The notes beneath the pieces are model-generated. The model was not told the DNA's origin. It made no database searches and was given only the letters and a program-made list of their open reading frames with translations. Below are positions 1-44,831 of a DNA stretch of 64,000 nt, piece by piece. The DNA lies in assembly GCF_901709675.1 (NCBI RefSeq), contig NC_051091.1:11938967-12002966 (forward strand). The letters are read 5' to 3'. Every line of letters starts with the position of its first letter. The stretch's first letter is position 1. This DNA comes from Syngnathus acus. Lineage: Eukaryota; Chordata; Actinopteri; Syngnathiformes; Syngnathidae. The translations under genes were made by a program, and so were the position numbers.

Positions 1-1302
1 AAATTGCAATCCAATGACAGGCCATTCAGCACGATCGGTTTGAAGCTTGCCTCTGCATAAAAATCCCAGCTGCAGTTTTGCATAGTAAATAATTTACCAG
101 AAAAAAGGTTTTAAACTGTTAAATGCAGTTGAGGTTTATTGTTAGAATTAACATAAAACGAAATAAACAACATATTTTGTGTGTAAAACAACCAATTTCT
201 TAACAGCCCTCCACTTTACTGCTAAACGTAATTGAAAATACCACCGACTTACTAATGCTAACGGTTAGCTTCCAATTTTAATGAGGAAAAATGATTTAAT
301 TTCAGTGACTTCAAGTCAAAAGACCAAAAGCTACACCTGGAGGAAACTGGAATCTAACAAACCTTTTTAAATAAAAAAATATTACTTCAATAGGCTGTTA
401 ATATTCATTTACACAAAGAACATTTCAAAGCTCAGTAGTAAAGACTAACTGCTGAAACAACAATTTGAATGAGCAAGAAGGTGAGAAAAGAAATTGCTTC
501 GAGAATGTGAGTGATTCCATCTTAAGTTCTCTTAAAACTGGATAAATCTACATTAATCCAAACATCTGCTGCCCGACGAAGTCATCTGGTGCATAAATCT
601 CTTCTCACGTCTCCGTACCGTTTCCCTTGCTTAAGGGAAAGTATTCCAAATCAATATTTCATCTCAATTTCACACCTGCTGCACCAGTCATGCATGCCAG
701 ACGTAATGCGGCGGTGGCACACATAGAATCAGACAAGAGTAGTAAATATAGCGTCTGCAGCTAACGACAATCTGGGACCTCATCTGAGACAGTTATCAGA
801 CTCTGTTGGCTGGCATGCTCCCACTCCCTTTTAGTTTGTTGCTCCATATCTGTCTTTTTTTTTTTATCGTGTGTAGAGGCCTTTCAATATATTGGTGGAT
901 GTGTCTATGTGCCACTCACCTGACTACCTGTGGAGAAAAGAGTGTCATTGTGGCATTCACGTGCATCCTAACCAATGTGTGGCAATAATATGGAAACTTT
1001 TTTTTTCAATGCATTTAAAAAAAATCCAACCTTCACCAACAGTGTTTGAACAATATGAAAATAACCACATACTGTGATTTGCTCATATGCATACAAATTA
1101 CAATTCAAGGACAGCACAAAACTAAATCATTAAGTGCAAGAAGTAATTTTGTGCATTTTGACCTCAAATATAAACTCACAATTTGAATAATATTGAGGTA
1201 CGATGATTGTCTTATATCTCATTCCAAATCCACCAAACATTATTACGCCGACTCACGTTACATAGCACTAGTATGACCAGATGCAAACACAACAAAGCCA
1301 TG

Positions 1303-1317
1303 TCTGCCATCTACTGG
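1303..1317 (-). promoter_or_regulatory. CTCF-like motif CCAGTAGATGGCAGA
   Basis: On the - strand this matches the CTCF core consensus. Its orientation faces the + strand motifs near and within kcnd3 from the other side. Confidence 0.35.
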
Positions 1318-2459
1318 TCAATGGCAACATTGCAACGTAAAACTGTGGATAGCCCGCAAACAGAGAAAATCAACAAATCTCAACATCGCAATTTTCTATT
1401 CCTGAAAATAAGCAACTTTATACTTAAGTACTTATGGTTATTTGGTGTTAGGATTCTGAGACGGTGTTTGAAAAAATAAAACGTAAACTGTGGAAAAAAT
1501 ATACAGTATAGTATGTCACAGAAAAGGACAATGTAACTGACTAAAAATAGAGCAATGCAGCTCTAAAATCAACCTGGAATTCTTGTCTTTACGTGCTAAG
1601 AAAGGTCGTTGAAGTGACGTGTTTACACGGGCAACCATCCAGAATTTAAAGTAGCTTAGCCGACGGAAAGAGGATGAGGTAATTTAATCACATAACGGAC
1701 GACTTCTTCCACACTCTCCAGAATTCCTAAAGCATTTCAACTACAACTAACAACGACAATTGCTTCTGTCAATCTGTTCTTAACCGAGGTAGTTATACCC
1801 CTTTCTTAAAATTCCTCATGCCTTTAGTCTTCACTTGCGAAGGTGTGCATCGTTCTGTCAGACTACAAATTTTCATGTGAAGTTCCTCCACTTCCAGCTT
1901 TTCGTTATCATGCATCTGACAGAATGAATTATTGGGCCAATCAGAGGCGCTGAAGTGTGCTGTTTGTATGTGTCGAGAGATTCAAGCTTTCGGGCTAAAG
2001 CCAAAAAAAACTTAGACTGGAACAACAAGCTTGGAAGGAGACGAGGTTAATATCTTTGCAGTTGAATCAAAGAGAATTCAAGAAAACGCATGAAACACAA
2101 CACAGCAACCAAACATCGAGAAGAATCAAAGTAATTCCTTTCAGGTAAAAACATTGTACAAAGCCCCAAATGTCTTTATTTTGACATAATCTATCGTGTT
2201 CCATCCAGTCGAATATAATTGGGCTGGAAATGAAAGCCTCGGAATGAAGAGCGCAACAATGACAAATGAGCTGCGGTATAATGAATGAAAATTGGATGTA
2301 ATGATATAATCAAGTCCATTTGAGAACTCGGGTACTCGAAAATATGGCGAGCTAGTTGTTGACCATTACGCGAATACATTTGCCGCATTAATTTCACGGA
2401 CAATGCCGTGAATACATCCATCTATCCCGTTTAGCTTTGCAGGGAAAGTAAAGTCCAAC

Positions 2460-2720
2460 GGACTGCGGGTGAAAGGCCGACGAGAGACAAAAAAAGCTTC
2501 TCCATTAAGGGTTTCTGAACAGCCTGGCCGCGCTTTGCCCCAGCCTCACGTGTCCTGGCCTGGTCTGGCCTTCGTTTCTTGTCAATTACAAGAGGCGCAC
2601 CGATCAATTTGGGCGGGGCTGAGGCGCTTTCAGCTGCAAGTCTCCACTGTACGCTCGCAAGTATGCGGGATCTGCTGCTGCAGATTTCACGAGAGGCTGA
2701 GTCTCAGTCACTGGTTTTGT
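2460..2720. promoter_or_regulatory. GC-rich island, possible regulatory region
   Basis: A short stretch much richer in G+C than its surroundings. It holds a GC box (GGGCGGGGC at 2611-2619), a CACGTG E-box (CTCACGTGTCC near 2547) and repeated CCTGGCC/TCTGGCC motifs. No gene start was recognised. It could be a distal promoter or enhancer, or simply a GC-rich patch. Confidence 0.25.
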
Positions 2721-3989
2721 AGGAAGTCAAAATAAGATTTGCAGTTGCACAATAGCGCAATTTATAGCCTATCAAAGGCACAGAAGCTTTCAAAAAGGCC
2801 AAAAAAATCCATTTTAGGGTTTAATCGAGTAAGACAGAGCCAGCTGCTGGCCGCTGCCAAGAAAATAGATGGAGTACACAAAAACAACATTTTATAACAA
2901 TATTTAACCATATTTACAGTTTCACATGCATCGGTGAATTAAATACTGTTCCATGTCCTCTTTCTGTAGCAATCAGTCTGTTGACATCCTGCAGTGTGCC
3001 TAAAGATTAAAGTGCATGTAGTATTTTTGAAAGAAGGGGCTCGCTCTCATTCACTTGAATGAACCCGGCGAGGTGCTTGCTAAAATCTTTACAGCATGCT
3101 TCACTATTTCATCCACAGGTACGCTAGCGTCGTGTGGAATCTGATACTTTTCAGGAGATGTCCAAAAGTGCACACATTACCTTACCTACAAAGAAAGCAA
3201 GCAATTTTAAGCATTTTACATTGGTTAATAAAAATAAAATAAAAAAAAACCCAAAACAAATAAATTAAAAAAATAGTACTGCAGGAGGTTTTCTGTAAAC
3301 TGCACAGTATACATCGTATTTACTCTCTTAAAAGCAGGAAATGGGAGTGTGTTAGCAAATCAAATGACAGTGATGTCATGGCCCTCCTCGGCCAGCGTTC
3401 CAGAACCCGCTTGAAAGAGACTCATTAATAAGGCTATTCTTGTCACTTCTTACTGACAAGAACATTTGCCCTCCAAATTCAAGAGAACAATTTTGCAACA
3501 CTGATTAAGTAATGTTTCAGCTAAAATGACCCATAAAATATCCTCGCAAATGCCATTGCTGACCTCCTCTGGCATCTCTCGCAGAACCGCCGATCTATGC
3601 CTGATGAGGAAAATTGTGTGAACATTGCGTCCCTTGCCCGATGACATCAACGGAAGGAAGCGAGCGTGCTCTGTAACCCAGCGTCTCATCAGCTCGTATT
3701 TACAGTCTGATGACGCAGCATGAGAAGCAATTTGGAAACTGACTGCAGAGGTCCCCAAGGTCTCTACCGGTAAATCTGGGCCATTGTGCTCATCTTCGGC
3801 AAGGCTTTTTTTTTTTTAATTGTAGTTTTAATCTCTCCAGCCATTAACGTTACATGCAGAAAATTGCCTCTTGAGAACTTGCCTGAACCTAACGTGTTCT
3901 TAATGTTTTTCTTTAATATCGTTTGAGGACAACTTTTTTTCCACAACCAGGTCAAATAAACCAGCTCCATTCATTTTCTATACTGCTCG

Positions 3990-4520
3990 TTCTAATGAGG
4001 TCGCCGGTAACTGGAGTCCATGCCATTTGATTTGGGGCGCAAGAAGTGGGGTATACCCGTAATCCCAGGCACATCCATAAATTTATTTGATTTTTTTCAC
4101 ATCACTTGTCCTCATTTCCCGTCCTAGCCGAGACTGGTCTGCAGTCAATCGGAGTGCATATCCGTCATTCCAAATTCTATCCTACTTCTTCTCATTACTG
4201 TTACAAGGAACCGCTGGAGCCTTCCCAGATGACCTTTGGCAATTTAAGTAGGATACACCTCGGACTTGTTAATTAATCACAAGGCACATCCTTGAATTCA
4301 TTTTAATATAATATTTGTTCTCATTACGGTCACGGGTGAGCCGCAGCCCGTCGCAGTCGGCTTTTGACGAGAGAAGCGGGACACGCACTGGATCTTCTTG
4401 TCAATCACAGGGCACATTTTTCCATATCGCTTTTCCTCATTCGCTGTCCCGCTTGACATTGGCCGAGAGATGCAGGGTACACGCACAACTGATTGACAGT
4501 CAATTGCAGGGCAAACGAAA
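3990..4520 (-). repeat. Cluster of four degenerate fragments of one dispersed repeat
   Basis: Four diverged copies of the same roughly 90-bp block occur at about 4000-4075, 4110-4160 with 4205-4290, 4325-4415 and 4455-4515. Each carries a GGAGCC/GCAGCC-like start, a GGGGTA/GGGTACAC block and an AATCACAGGGCACAT-like end. In reverse complement this is the 3' part of the repeat at 8745-9075. No coding potential is seen. Confidence 0.5.
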
Positions 4521-4552
4521 AAACAGCATGCCAGAAACTCTTAAGCAGTCAA

Positions 4553-4578
4553 GGTGTGTGTGTGTGTGTGTGTGTGTT
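4553..4578 (+). repeat. (GT)n microsatellite
   Basis: An uninterrupted GT run of about 13 units. Confidence 0.9.
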
Positions 4579-5289
4579 TGGGGCGGTGCAAGGTAGCAAA
4601 CCTGTTAATAGAGAGCACTTAGACCCCCCCTTTGCTTTTCACATGAGTCACACTGGAAAGCCCTCCGGCTTTTATCTAATCCGTTCATTCTTTCTCAATC
4701 GATAGATGATTTCAGATGATGATGTATATTTTTTTAAATCCATCTTTGAGCTATGCTGTGGTAATTTAGTAGAAGTAGGGTAAAGTCAGTCAGGGACTTT
4801 TTGAAGGCTCTTGGATCTGTTCCCCAAAGTGTTTGTTAAGCGGATAAACTGAGCTTCACCCGTCGACTTGTCTTTTTTTTTTTTTTTTTGCATACCAACA
4901 GCATCAATCAACAACAAATTGTAATCTGAGATGGCTTTATGTGTCCCTCAAGGTATTTTTGATGCTGTTTTTAAAAAAAAAATCTTTACATTTTCTTTCT
5001 AGCAGATTAGGTTTAGAGATATTTTCAGTTTTTGTCGTCGGATTTATAAAAGCGATGAAAGGATTCATTCAAGGTCAAAGCTGTTTGCAAAGCTGTTGTT
5101 CACCAACATTTTCAATGATAACAAACCTTTTTATTTTTGCAATGCCGAAAAGAAAAGCTGTTTTCAACTGTTAAAAAATGGTCAACATCTGGCACACATC
5201 ATGGCGACAGTTTGCGACCTTGAACGAAGCTTGATGAAAAATCAACATTTGGGTTCGTGCTCAAACACTCGCTAACCTTTGCCGATGGA

Positions 5290-5375
5290 TAAAGACACCT
5301 TTGATAGGCTCCGGCACGTTTGCGACCCTAGTGAGGATAAAGCCGTATGGAGAATAGGTGGAATATACATGAAAA
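5290..5375 (+). repeat. Tail of the same teleost dispersed repeat
   Basis: GATAGGCTCCGGCACG, then GCGACCCTAGTGAGGATAA and a decayed GCGGTATGGAAAATGGATGG-like end match the 3' tail of the dispersed repeat. Confidence 0.6.
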
Positions 5376-8099
5376 AAAGGATTAAGTCATTTTAAATGAG
5401 ATATTTATTTTTCAAAGTCAAACAGAGCCCAGTTGTGCGGATTAGTATGACCTGGATAAGTGAGAATCTGTACAGGCTCAGAGCTACTGTATGCGAACGA
5501 GGGCACTCCATCCATTGTCGTCACTTTCAGACAAAAATGGCAAATGACGTTTGGTTGACGAAGAGGCCGCGTGATCGGACCTGTCGGCTCGGTCGTCTTA
5601 GCTGATAAAGCGCCACTCAATATTTACAGCAGCGCTCTCGCTAGTGATGAATATTCACAAGGCCTGTATGGCCTGGCGGCAAGACAACGGGATACTAGCT
5701 CATGTGCAGTTCTCGTGGATCACACAGCAAGGGGTCTTAGTTTTTCCCTAAAATTATTCCATGTGAGATGTTGCAAGATGAATTGTAAGCAGGCTTTTGT
5801 TATTCATGGATTGTGTGGGTAGACTTTTAATAATAATGTTTTTAAATTTTTGTTAGAAGTGACAGAAGCTTCATTTAAGCTTCCAGATTTTTCTGGGTTT
5901 ATTCATATTTAAAAATTGAAATCTTACGCCGGGCTTATTTGGGTTCTTTTGAGCTTTTGATTTTACACGCATTTATATTTATTTAGTCATGTGGTAGTTC
6001 AGATTTACCTTTGACTTACATTTGAACTGATTCAAGGAAATCAACATATCAGGAAGGTTTTTGGTCTTCAAAATCGTCAACGACTCCAAGTTAATAAATT
6101 CCTTGCAAAACTGCAGAGAATATCCAATATTATAATAATATTATATCATCCTATATTTTTATTTATTTATTTGTCTATCCATCCATCCGTCCATTTCCAT
6201 GTATTTATTTTACACAGACAATCATAATAACAAAAAAATAGCCATGTACATGTTAAAGTTAATTGCCTTAAATTTAAGAAAAACTCCAGTAACTCTTTCA
6301 CAATATAGAATAATTTCATTCTCTTCTTTTTAGGAAAGTCAAACACTAAAAGTTTGTTTTCTTTCATTGAGTCTGTAACAGTTTGAATTTTCTGAATAAT
6401 TATACAAGGAAAAAAATCTTCATTTTGAGGTGTGTGTTGGTTTTTTGGTGCCCTCCCAAGTTATTGACTTGCAGGTGAAGCCAAATGACAAGTCTGGAGA
6501 CAGATGGCACCAATTTAAAAACATATCCTGCTGATGATGTGGACTTTTCTTGCTGATCTTTTCACTGGCGCCCAACCAAAGCACGCTGCGTGGCGCGGCG
6601 TTTGCTGATGCATTGTTATCAGATTGATTTTGTTTGAACGCGATATAAATTTAGCAACAGAGCCGCTTTTGGTCGGAGGGGGTGAAAAGCTTATTTTGTT
6701 CACCTCTTCCGCCTCTCGTGTCAGGGCCAGGATTCATTGTATTCGATTTGTTTTGACTTTACCACTCCCCCGATGCCAATAGCATATCTGATTAACCAGT
6801 CAGCCGTGTTGGGCTTCATCTGGCACGGCATTCATCATCTTTGGAGCTATTCATGCGCTGAAGAAAAGCAATGATTGCAAATTGCAGAAGAAGCTCCGCG
6901 GAAAGGCTTTGAAGACTTTGTTTTCCATGCCTAGTGCCTCCTCCAGAGCCGTACGCAAGCCCTTCGAAATCACAGAGAAAATCCCTCCCCGTTCCAAAGC
7001 AATCTGAAGGTCTAAAATCTTTCAGAATCCGAATTGGAAACTAGACAACTACTCAGGCAAATTGGCGCAGCTGAGCACCGTGTCAGATTGCGTGCTCTCG
7101 CAGGGTGGCTGCATTTTCTTCTCTTATTAACATTTGGCTTTTCATCAGCGACAGTGCCAGGTACGAGACTAATAGCAACTCACAACTCCGTGTAGGGACA
7201 ACTTTCATATTGTGAATAAAAAGGAGTAGAAGAAGAAGACAACCAACCAATCAGTTCAGGTAAACATATTATTTATAGACTGGGCTCAATCCTCCCAATA
7301 AATGGGTGAGAAATTCGCACAAGCTCAGGTCTCAATTTCCTGACGTCTACTATGATGCGCCAGAAGCTGATTTGAACGTCTCAATGCACTGAGCATCAAT
7401 GGCCCTTCTGTCTTATGACACTGGCTCTCTCACTTTTATTTGCTTTCTCTCCTGGAACACACACAAGGCCATCCATTCAAAGGCAGGCCTTATCCCTCAA
7501 GAGCATTCCCCGGAGGTCCCTGGCTCGCCCACTACTGCCTGCCCGGGATTGAAGTCAGAGACTTCAGGCAATGCCTACTTTTAACTTGATGATGAAAGCT
7601 TCACAGAAGCATCCTTAGAGGGCTGGTGGTCGGATGAAGGAGGCTAGCATTCCATTCTTGAATCGCCCCAAACTTTTAAAAGCAAATTAGAACAAGGGAT
7701 TCTTGGTGGATCAGGGCCCTAATGGGCTGCTTTGCTAAGATTCGTTCCTCATGATAAATACTCAACAAATTTTCATGTATTTTTTAAAAATGTATAATTA
7801 CCTATCCAATAATTTTACTTTTTTTGACAAGCACCCAAATAACTGGTAGTGTTGCCTACCTTTCCTTTATTATAGAGACGTTTGAGAAATGGAAGTTTTT
7901 CAAATTTCAAATGACTTTTGTTCCTTTTTAGAGAAAATGTTCATTACTAAGAGCGACCCGCCTTTGTTTAAAAACATCTCATAGTGAAGTAGTATCAGTA
8001 TAAAACGGTTCTGTTGTAGTGACTTGTTGAATGTATCGAAAGTGACAGTGTAATTTATGTCACACGGGACCGTGTCGTGAGCAGGAGGAGGAGGAGAGC

Positions 8100-8492
8100 T
8101 GCTGATGACACTATCAGGCACAGAGAGACGTGCACACACTTTCACTTTGGGCAGGCAGCCTTCAGAAAAGCGCAGCGTGATTTTTCATAGCACTCATCGA
8201 TGAAAAAAAATAACGTAAAAAAAAAAAGTCAGGATGTAGACAGACCACGTCCTGCCCTCCCCACCGGACAGACTGTGGTAGTATCTCTCTTTCCCTTTCT
8301 CTCTCCATCCTTCCATCCATCCAGCCAGCTGCCTGCCTGCCTGCATGCGCTTTGCTCCTCAGCGCAGGAGACTGGCTGTTGATCTGCCGGCAGAGGAGGA
8401 GAGGTGCAGCCTGCCGTTTCTTCCCGCTAGATGGACTGCCGTCTGGTCTCATTATCCCTCACTTGGATTTGACTCCCATCCACTTTTAGACG
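8100..8492 (+). other. kcnd3: Candidate 5' untranslated exon of kcnd3
   Basis: A locally GC-richer, CT-rich segment ends in a near-consensus donor, ACG|GTAAGA, at 8493. It lies about 950 nt upstream of the kcnd3 start codon. Vertebrate KCND3 has non-coding sequence spliced to the large coding exon. A possible acceptor is the CAG at 9391-9393, preceded by a C/T-rich tract (TCCCCTCCCCTCATC). The start of the exon cannot be fixed from sequence, and no TATA box is evident. An old dispersed repeat occupies most of the proposed intron. Confidence 0.3.
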
Positions 8493-8744
8493 GTAAGAGA
8501 ATTGCTTCTTCTATATCTGAAAAGGTATTGCTCCGAACGCGGGTCAGGCGATGGAAAACTTTAAATATTTGCAACTAAGCTATTGGAGCAAATTTGCTAT
8601 CGTTTACTTAGATAAGCAAATGTAACGATTTACCTTTCTAAAAATGCCCATCGACATTTACATCAGACTTCAACAGGTTGTGAACCTCAGCTGAATTCTT
8701 TCTGTTCAAAAGCAGAGGAGATAATTTCCCCCCCCCCCAAAAAA

Positions 8745-9075
8745 AAATCTCAGTCCTTCCTGCGAGGAGTTTGCATGTTCTTCATTGTGCTTACATATGG
8801 GACTTTGGGTTCATCCATCCACAGATGGACCAGCACAGAACGTCATACCTTACAGTCAAGAGGTTCTGGTTTTCTCTCTTTCTGCGGGTAGTCCGGCTCC
8901 ATACCTGTGAATGTGATTCTCAGTAATTCTTGTTTTGGAGATGTCTAATTGCATTTGGCTGACAACCAGTCCGGCATGGACCCTGCTTCTCTTGACATAA
9001 ATCAGTTAGGAATTGGCTCCAAAATTGTCTGCAAGACAAGTGATAGACAATCCAGGGAAAAGAAAGGAAGCTCTT
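8745..9075 (+). repeat. Old copy of a common teleost dispersed repeat
   Basis: The segment aligns by eye, with many changes, to a widespread fish repeat. It holds a GAGTTTGCATGTTCT-like start, a GAATGTGATT-like middle and TTGGCTGACAACCAGTCC followed by a decayed ..GGCTCC.. block. Divergence suggests an old insertion. The family name is not certain. Confidence 0.5.
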
Positions 9076-9162
9076 CTGAAAATTGACAATCCCAGTCTTG
9101 TGGGTAAATCAAATTGCAGATAATTGGATGCTATTCTCCACCCTAGGTAATACACTAGACCG

Positions 9163-9175
9163 CCACAAGATGGCG
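9163..9175 (+). promoter_or_regulatory. CTCF-like motif CCACAAGATGGCG
   Basis: Matches the CTCF core consensus, 269 nt upstream of the kcnd3 start codon. Confidence 0.35.
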
Positions 9176-9443
9176 ACAAAAGCCTTACTAAATTGCTGAA
9201 GAACTATGTTGAAATGACATTACCGCTCTCAGGTACAATCATAGACATTTTTAGGGGGGTGTTCGTTACTTTTGTCTTTTCAATATTCACAATAAGGTTC
9301 ACTCTTAATCCCTCAACGACAACAAAATATAATCACTCGACTGTGCAGCAGCTAATATTTGTTGGTCCCCTCCCCTCATCCTGAAGATGTCAGCTGAATT
9401 CAAGGGAGCCTGAAGGAGAGGAGGACTTCTTCCAAGACTCACC

Positions 9444-42454
<33,011 letters not shown>

Positions 42455-42550
42455 CGCTTTTAGCTACCAAGACTTTTGTAAATATGCGATGGACACGGGT
42501 GACCACACAGTGGAAGCTTTGAGACACTGCGGTGCAACTAGCATACCAGT

Positions 42551-42563
42551 CCAGCAGGTGGCG
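42551..42563 (+). promoter_or_regulatory. CTCF-like motif CCAGCAGGTGGCG
   Basis: Matches the CTCF core consensus and lies in the kcnd3 3'UTR. Occupancy is not shown. Confidence 0.4.
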
Positions 42564-42699
42564 GTGTTCAGCTTCTACAGTTTAGTTCAATAGGTCAAAG
42601 AATTGTCACAAAATTGTTGACTGTGCTTACATGAATGTTTTTTTTTCTGTGTGTTTGTGTTGTCATCAAAATGCCTTTACTTTAAAGCATCAATTTAAA

Positions 42700-42705
42700 A
42701 ATAAA
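42700..42705 (+). terminator. kcnd3: Polyadenylation signal AATAAA, proximal, kcnd3
   Basis: AATAAA lies 246 nt after the kcnd3 stop, followed by T-rich sequence (TTTTGTTTTAT). It would give a short 3'UTR. Use is unproven. Confidence 0.35.
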
Positions 42706-43358
42706 AAGTAATATTTGAAATTTTGTTTTATAAAACTATATCTGCAACCAGGTCATGATGTCATGATGGCCCCCGACTTCTCTCAGTGAAAAAAACTGTT
42801 GTTCAGGTGGAAACGTTGAGCTAAATGAATGTGTTTTAGTCAATTCATGCCGTTTTTTCCTCTTAACTCTCCGTTTGCATTTTTTAAAAACTATTTGTGG
42901 AACAAGCCAATCAATGTGCTGTATGGACAAAATAATTGGGTCATAGTTGCATCTACTGAAAGTGAAAAACGTTTTTAAAAAAAAATATGTTTCTGGTCCA
43001 TCCAATTGAACTTGTGTAGGCACTACTTGTTCTCACTGTATGTTGTTCATGTAAAGTGTGTATTTGCGTCACATTGGCTATCGCAAAAACCCAATGATTA
43101 CATCATTTGTAATGGTTTGCTTTCCAACAAACATCTAAATTTGGCCTTTGTTTGATACAAATATACACATTTGGAGTGATTTTTGACTGGTTTTGAAATG
43201 ATGACAATTTTATACAAGTTGAAGTGACAGCAAGCTTAAAATGCATTAAAAATCCTGAAAGTAAATGTGGCTAAAATAAAAGGCACAGTTTAATGAGCAC
43301 ATAAATATTGTTGTTGTTTAGGCTTTGTTCCTGTGGGAACATCTCATTATTTATAGCC

Positions 43359-43364
43359 AATAAA
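43359..43364 (+). terminator. kcnd3: Polyadenylation signal AATAAA, distal, kcnd3
   Basis: AATAAA in the context AGCCAATAAAGTGTAAC with a T-rich stretch (TTATTTTATTTTGTC) about 30-45 nt downstream fits a cleavage and polyadenylation site. It is the last good hexamer before the microsatellite and minisatellite region. Confidence 0.5.
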
Positions 43365-43737
43365 GTGTAACTAATTTCCAAGTGCGCTGAAACTTATTTT
43401 ATTTTGTCAGAGTTTAGCACAAATCTAGTTGGGTTTTGTAAAAAAAAAAAAAAAAAAGTCATTTTGAGTATGATTTTTAACAAAATAATGACGAGAGGAC
43501 AAGTAACGTCATTCACTGTATGTATTTGTATTCATTTGTGTGACATTCATTCCTGTGTTATGGTTGAAATTCAAAAGGAGAAAACATTCTGACAAAACTC
43601 CTTGAACACGTCACCAAAATCAAACTACATAATAGTTCTTGTCATTTGTAATGCAAAAAAGGGAAGGAACATCTGCTTGCTTGTCATTTCTGTGAAGGTC
43701 TTGGCTTGAATGTTTTGTGTTGCTGTTCTTTATCTGT

Positions 43738-43937
43738 TTGTGCGTGTGTGTGAGTGTGTGGGTGTGCGCGCGTGTGTGTCCAAGTGGGATGTTTGAGACT
43801 GCCTGTGTTTGTTCTGACAGAAGTTTGATGACCATTAAAATGCTGCAACTGTCAATATTTGTGTCTTCTGACTCACTTCGGACCACAACCCGTAATAAAA
43901 ATAAAAAAATAAAAATAATAATAATAATAATAATAAT
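43738..43937 (+). repeat. Low-complexity GT and (AAT)n tracts
   Basis: An imperfect GT/GC tract at about 43739-43780 and an A-rich (AAT)n run at about 43905-43937 mark the start of the repeat block after kcnd3. Confidence 0.8.
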
Positions 43938-43944
43938 GGCTTCA

Positions 43945-44290
43945 AACTAGGGTTAGGGTTTCAAACTAGGGTTGTAAACAGGTTAGGAGTTTAAACTAAG
44001 GTTTCAAACAAGGCGTAGGGTTTCACACTAGGGTTCCAAATCTTAAAGTATGAATACGTTTACACAAAGATATATGTAACAAAATCATTAGTGCTCAATC
44101 AAATTATTAAGATTTATTTTCAGTATGGTTTGAAACCATAACCCTAGCTTTAAACCATGTTTGAAACCATAACCCTAGCTTTAAACCCTACTTTGAAACC
44201 CTAACTCTAGTATGAAACCCTACTTTGAAACCCAAACTCTAGTATGAAACCCTACTTCGAAACCCTAACCTCTAACCCTAACCCTTAGTT
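43945..44290. repeat. 32-bp minisatellite related to telomere repeats, two orientations
   Basis: At 43945-44036 units read as ACTAGGGTTTCAAA-like sequence (G strand). After about 85 bp of unique sequence, 44124-44290 reads as the C strand, with units like AACCCTAGCTTTAAACC and TACTTTGAAACCCTAACTC. The same roughly 32-bp unit recurs at 46118-46195, 47525-47570 and 50985-51330. Confidence 0.85.
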
Positions 44291-44350
44291 AGGGGTTATA
44301 TATAGATACATCATATTATATACCATATATCTTCCATACCATGCAAGCCA

Positions 44351-44416
44351 GCGTCCAGTAGCGTTAGTCCTCTGGACTTTGAGCACGAGTCCTGGAGTTC
44401 GAATCTCAGAGGGACC
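44351..44416 (+). pseudogene. tRNA-Gln-like module, diverged copy
   Basis: The segment starts GCGTCCAGTAGCGTTAGTCC, continues TCTGGACTTTGAGC, then has a good B-box GGAGTTCGAATCTC and ends GAGGGACC. It is followed by a tail with TTTGCAACATAGTTGCT that is shared with the copy at 44761. It is too diverged in the acceptor and anticodon arms to be a working tRNA. Confidence 0.6.
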
Positions 44417-44492
44417 TTCGGTGATTTTTATTTTTGAAAAATTTGCAACATAGTTGCTCGTGTGCGGCCCCATTAAACCATATAGGGTTAGG
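44417..44492 (+). repeat. Tail shared by the tRNA-Gln-like modules
   Basis: It contains ATTTGCAACATAGTTGCT and CCCCATTAAACCATAT and leads straight into the telomere-like array. The same tail follows the tRNA-like copy at 44761 (44832-44893). Confidence 0.7.
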
Positions 44493-44745
44493 ATTGGGTT
44501 TAGGGTTAGGGTTGATTGATAGAACTCTATTTATCCCACAGTTTGGCTTGGGGTTAGGGCTAGGGTTGGGCCTGGGGTTAGGGATAGGACTAGGGTTGGG
44601 TTAGGGTAAGGCTAGGGTTGGGCTTAGGGTTAGTGTTGGGGTTAGGGGTCAGGGTTAGGGTTAGGGTTGGGGTTAGGGTTGGGGTTAGGGTTAATGTTGG
44701 GGTTTTAGGGTTAGGGGTTGGGCTGTTAGGGGTTGCTGTTAGGAT
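44483..44745 (+). repeat. Degenerate telomere-like array, (TTAGGG/TTGGGG/CTAGGG)n
   Basis: About 260 bp of G-strand telomere-like hexamers with frequent substitutions, lying between two tRNA-Gln-like modules. A roughly 40-bp non-repeat piece (GATTGATAGAACTC...) interrupts it near 44510-44550. Confidence 0.88.
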
Positions 44746-44760
44746 GATGTGTTAAGCCAT

Positions 44761-44831
44761 GGCTCCATAGTGTAGTGGTTAGTCCTCTGGACTCTGAACC
44801 CAGTGATGTGAGTTCAAATCTTAGTGCGAGC
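44761..44831 (+). pseudogene. tRNA-Gln(CTG)-like module, best copy
   Basis: It starts GGCTCCATAGTGTAGTGG, with A-box TAGTGTAGTGGTTAGT, anticodon loop CTCTGAA (anticodon CTG, Gln) and B-box GAGTTCAAATC. The acceptor stem does not pair well (GGCTCCA against TGCGAGC), and no CCA or T-run terminator fits. It is probably a repeat-borne pseudo-tRNA. Confidence 0.75.

Larger units (their letters stand above)
1..8099. other. Upstream non-coding region of kcnd3
   Basis: No open frame here resembles a known protein. The region is AT-rich with repeat fragments at about 4.0-4.5 and 5.3 kb, a GC-rich island at 2460-2720 with a GGGCGGGGC box, and balanced-composition stretches at about 5.4-5.8 and 6.5-7.2 kb that could be conserved non-coding sequence. 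A CTCF-like motif on the - strand is at 1303-1317. Confidence 0.6.
42455..43390 (+). other. kcnd3: kcnd3 3' untranslated region (approximate)
   Basis: AT-rich sequence follows the kcnd3 stop. It holds three AATAAA hexamers at 42700-42705, 43275-43280 and 43359-43364, so the 3' end may be short (about 0.25 kb) or long (about 0.93 kb). The last hexamer is followed within about 50 nt by T-rich sequence and is the best distal site. A CTCF-like motif lies near the start at 42551-42563. The boundaries are inferred; no transcript data were available. Confidence 0.55.

Noticed and set aside
44761-44831. Functional tRNA-Gln gene
   Set aside because: The acceptor stem does not pair and no T-run terminator follows. 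The sequence recurs as part of a repeat.
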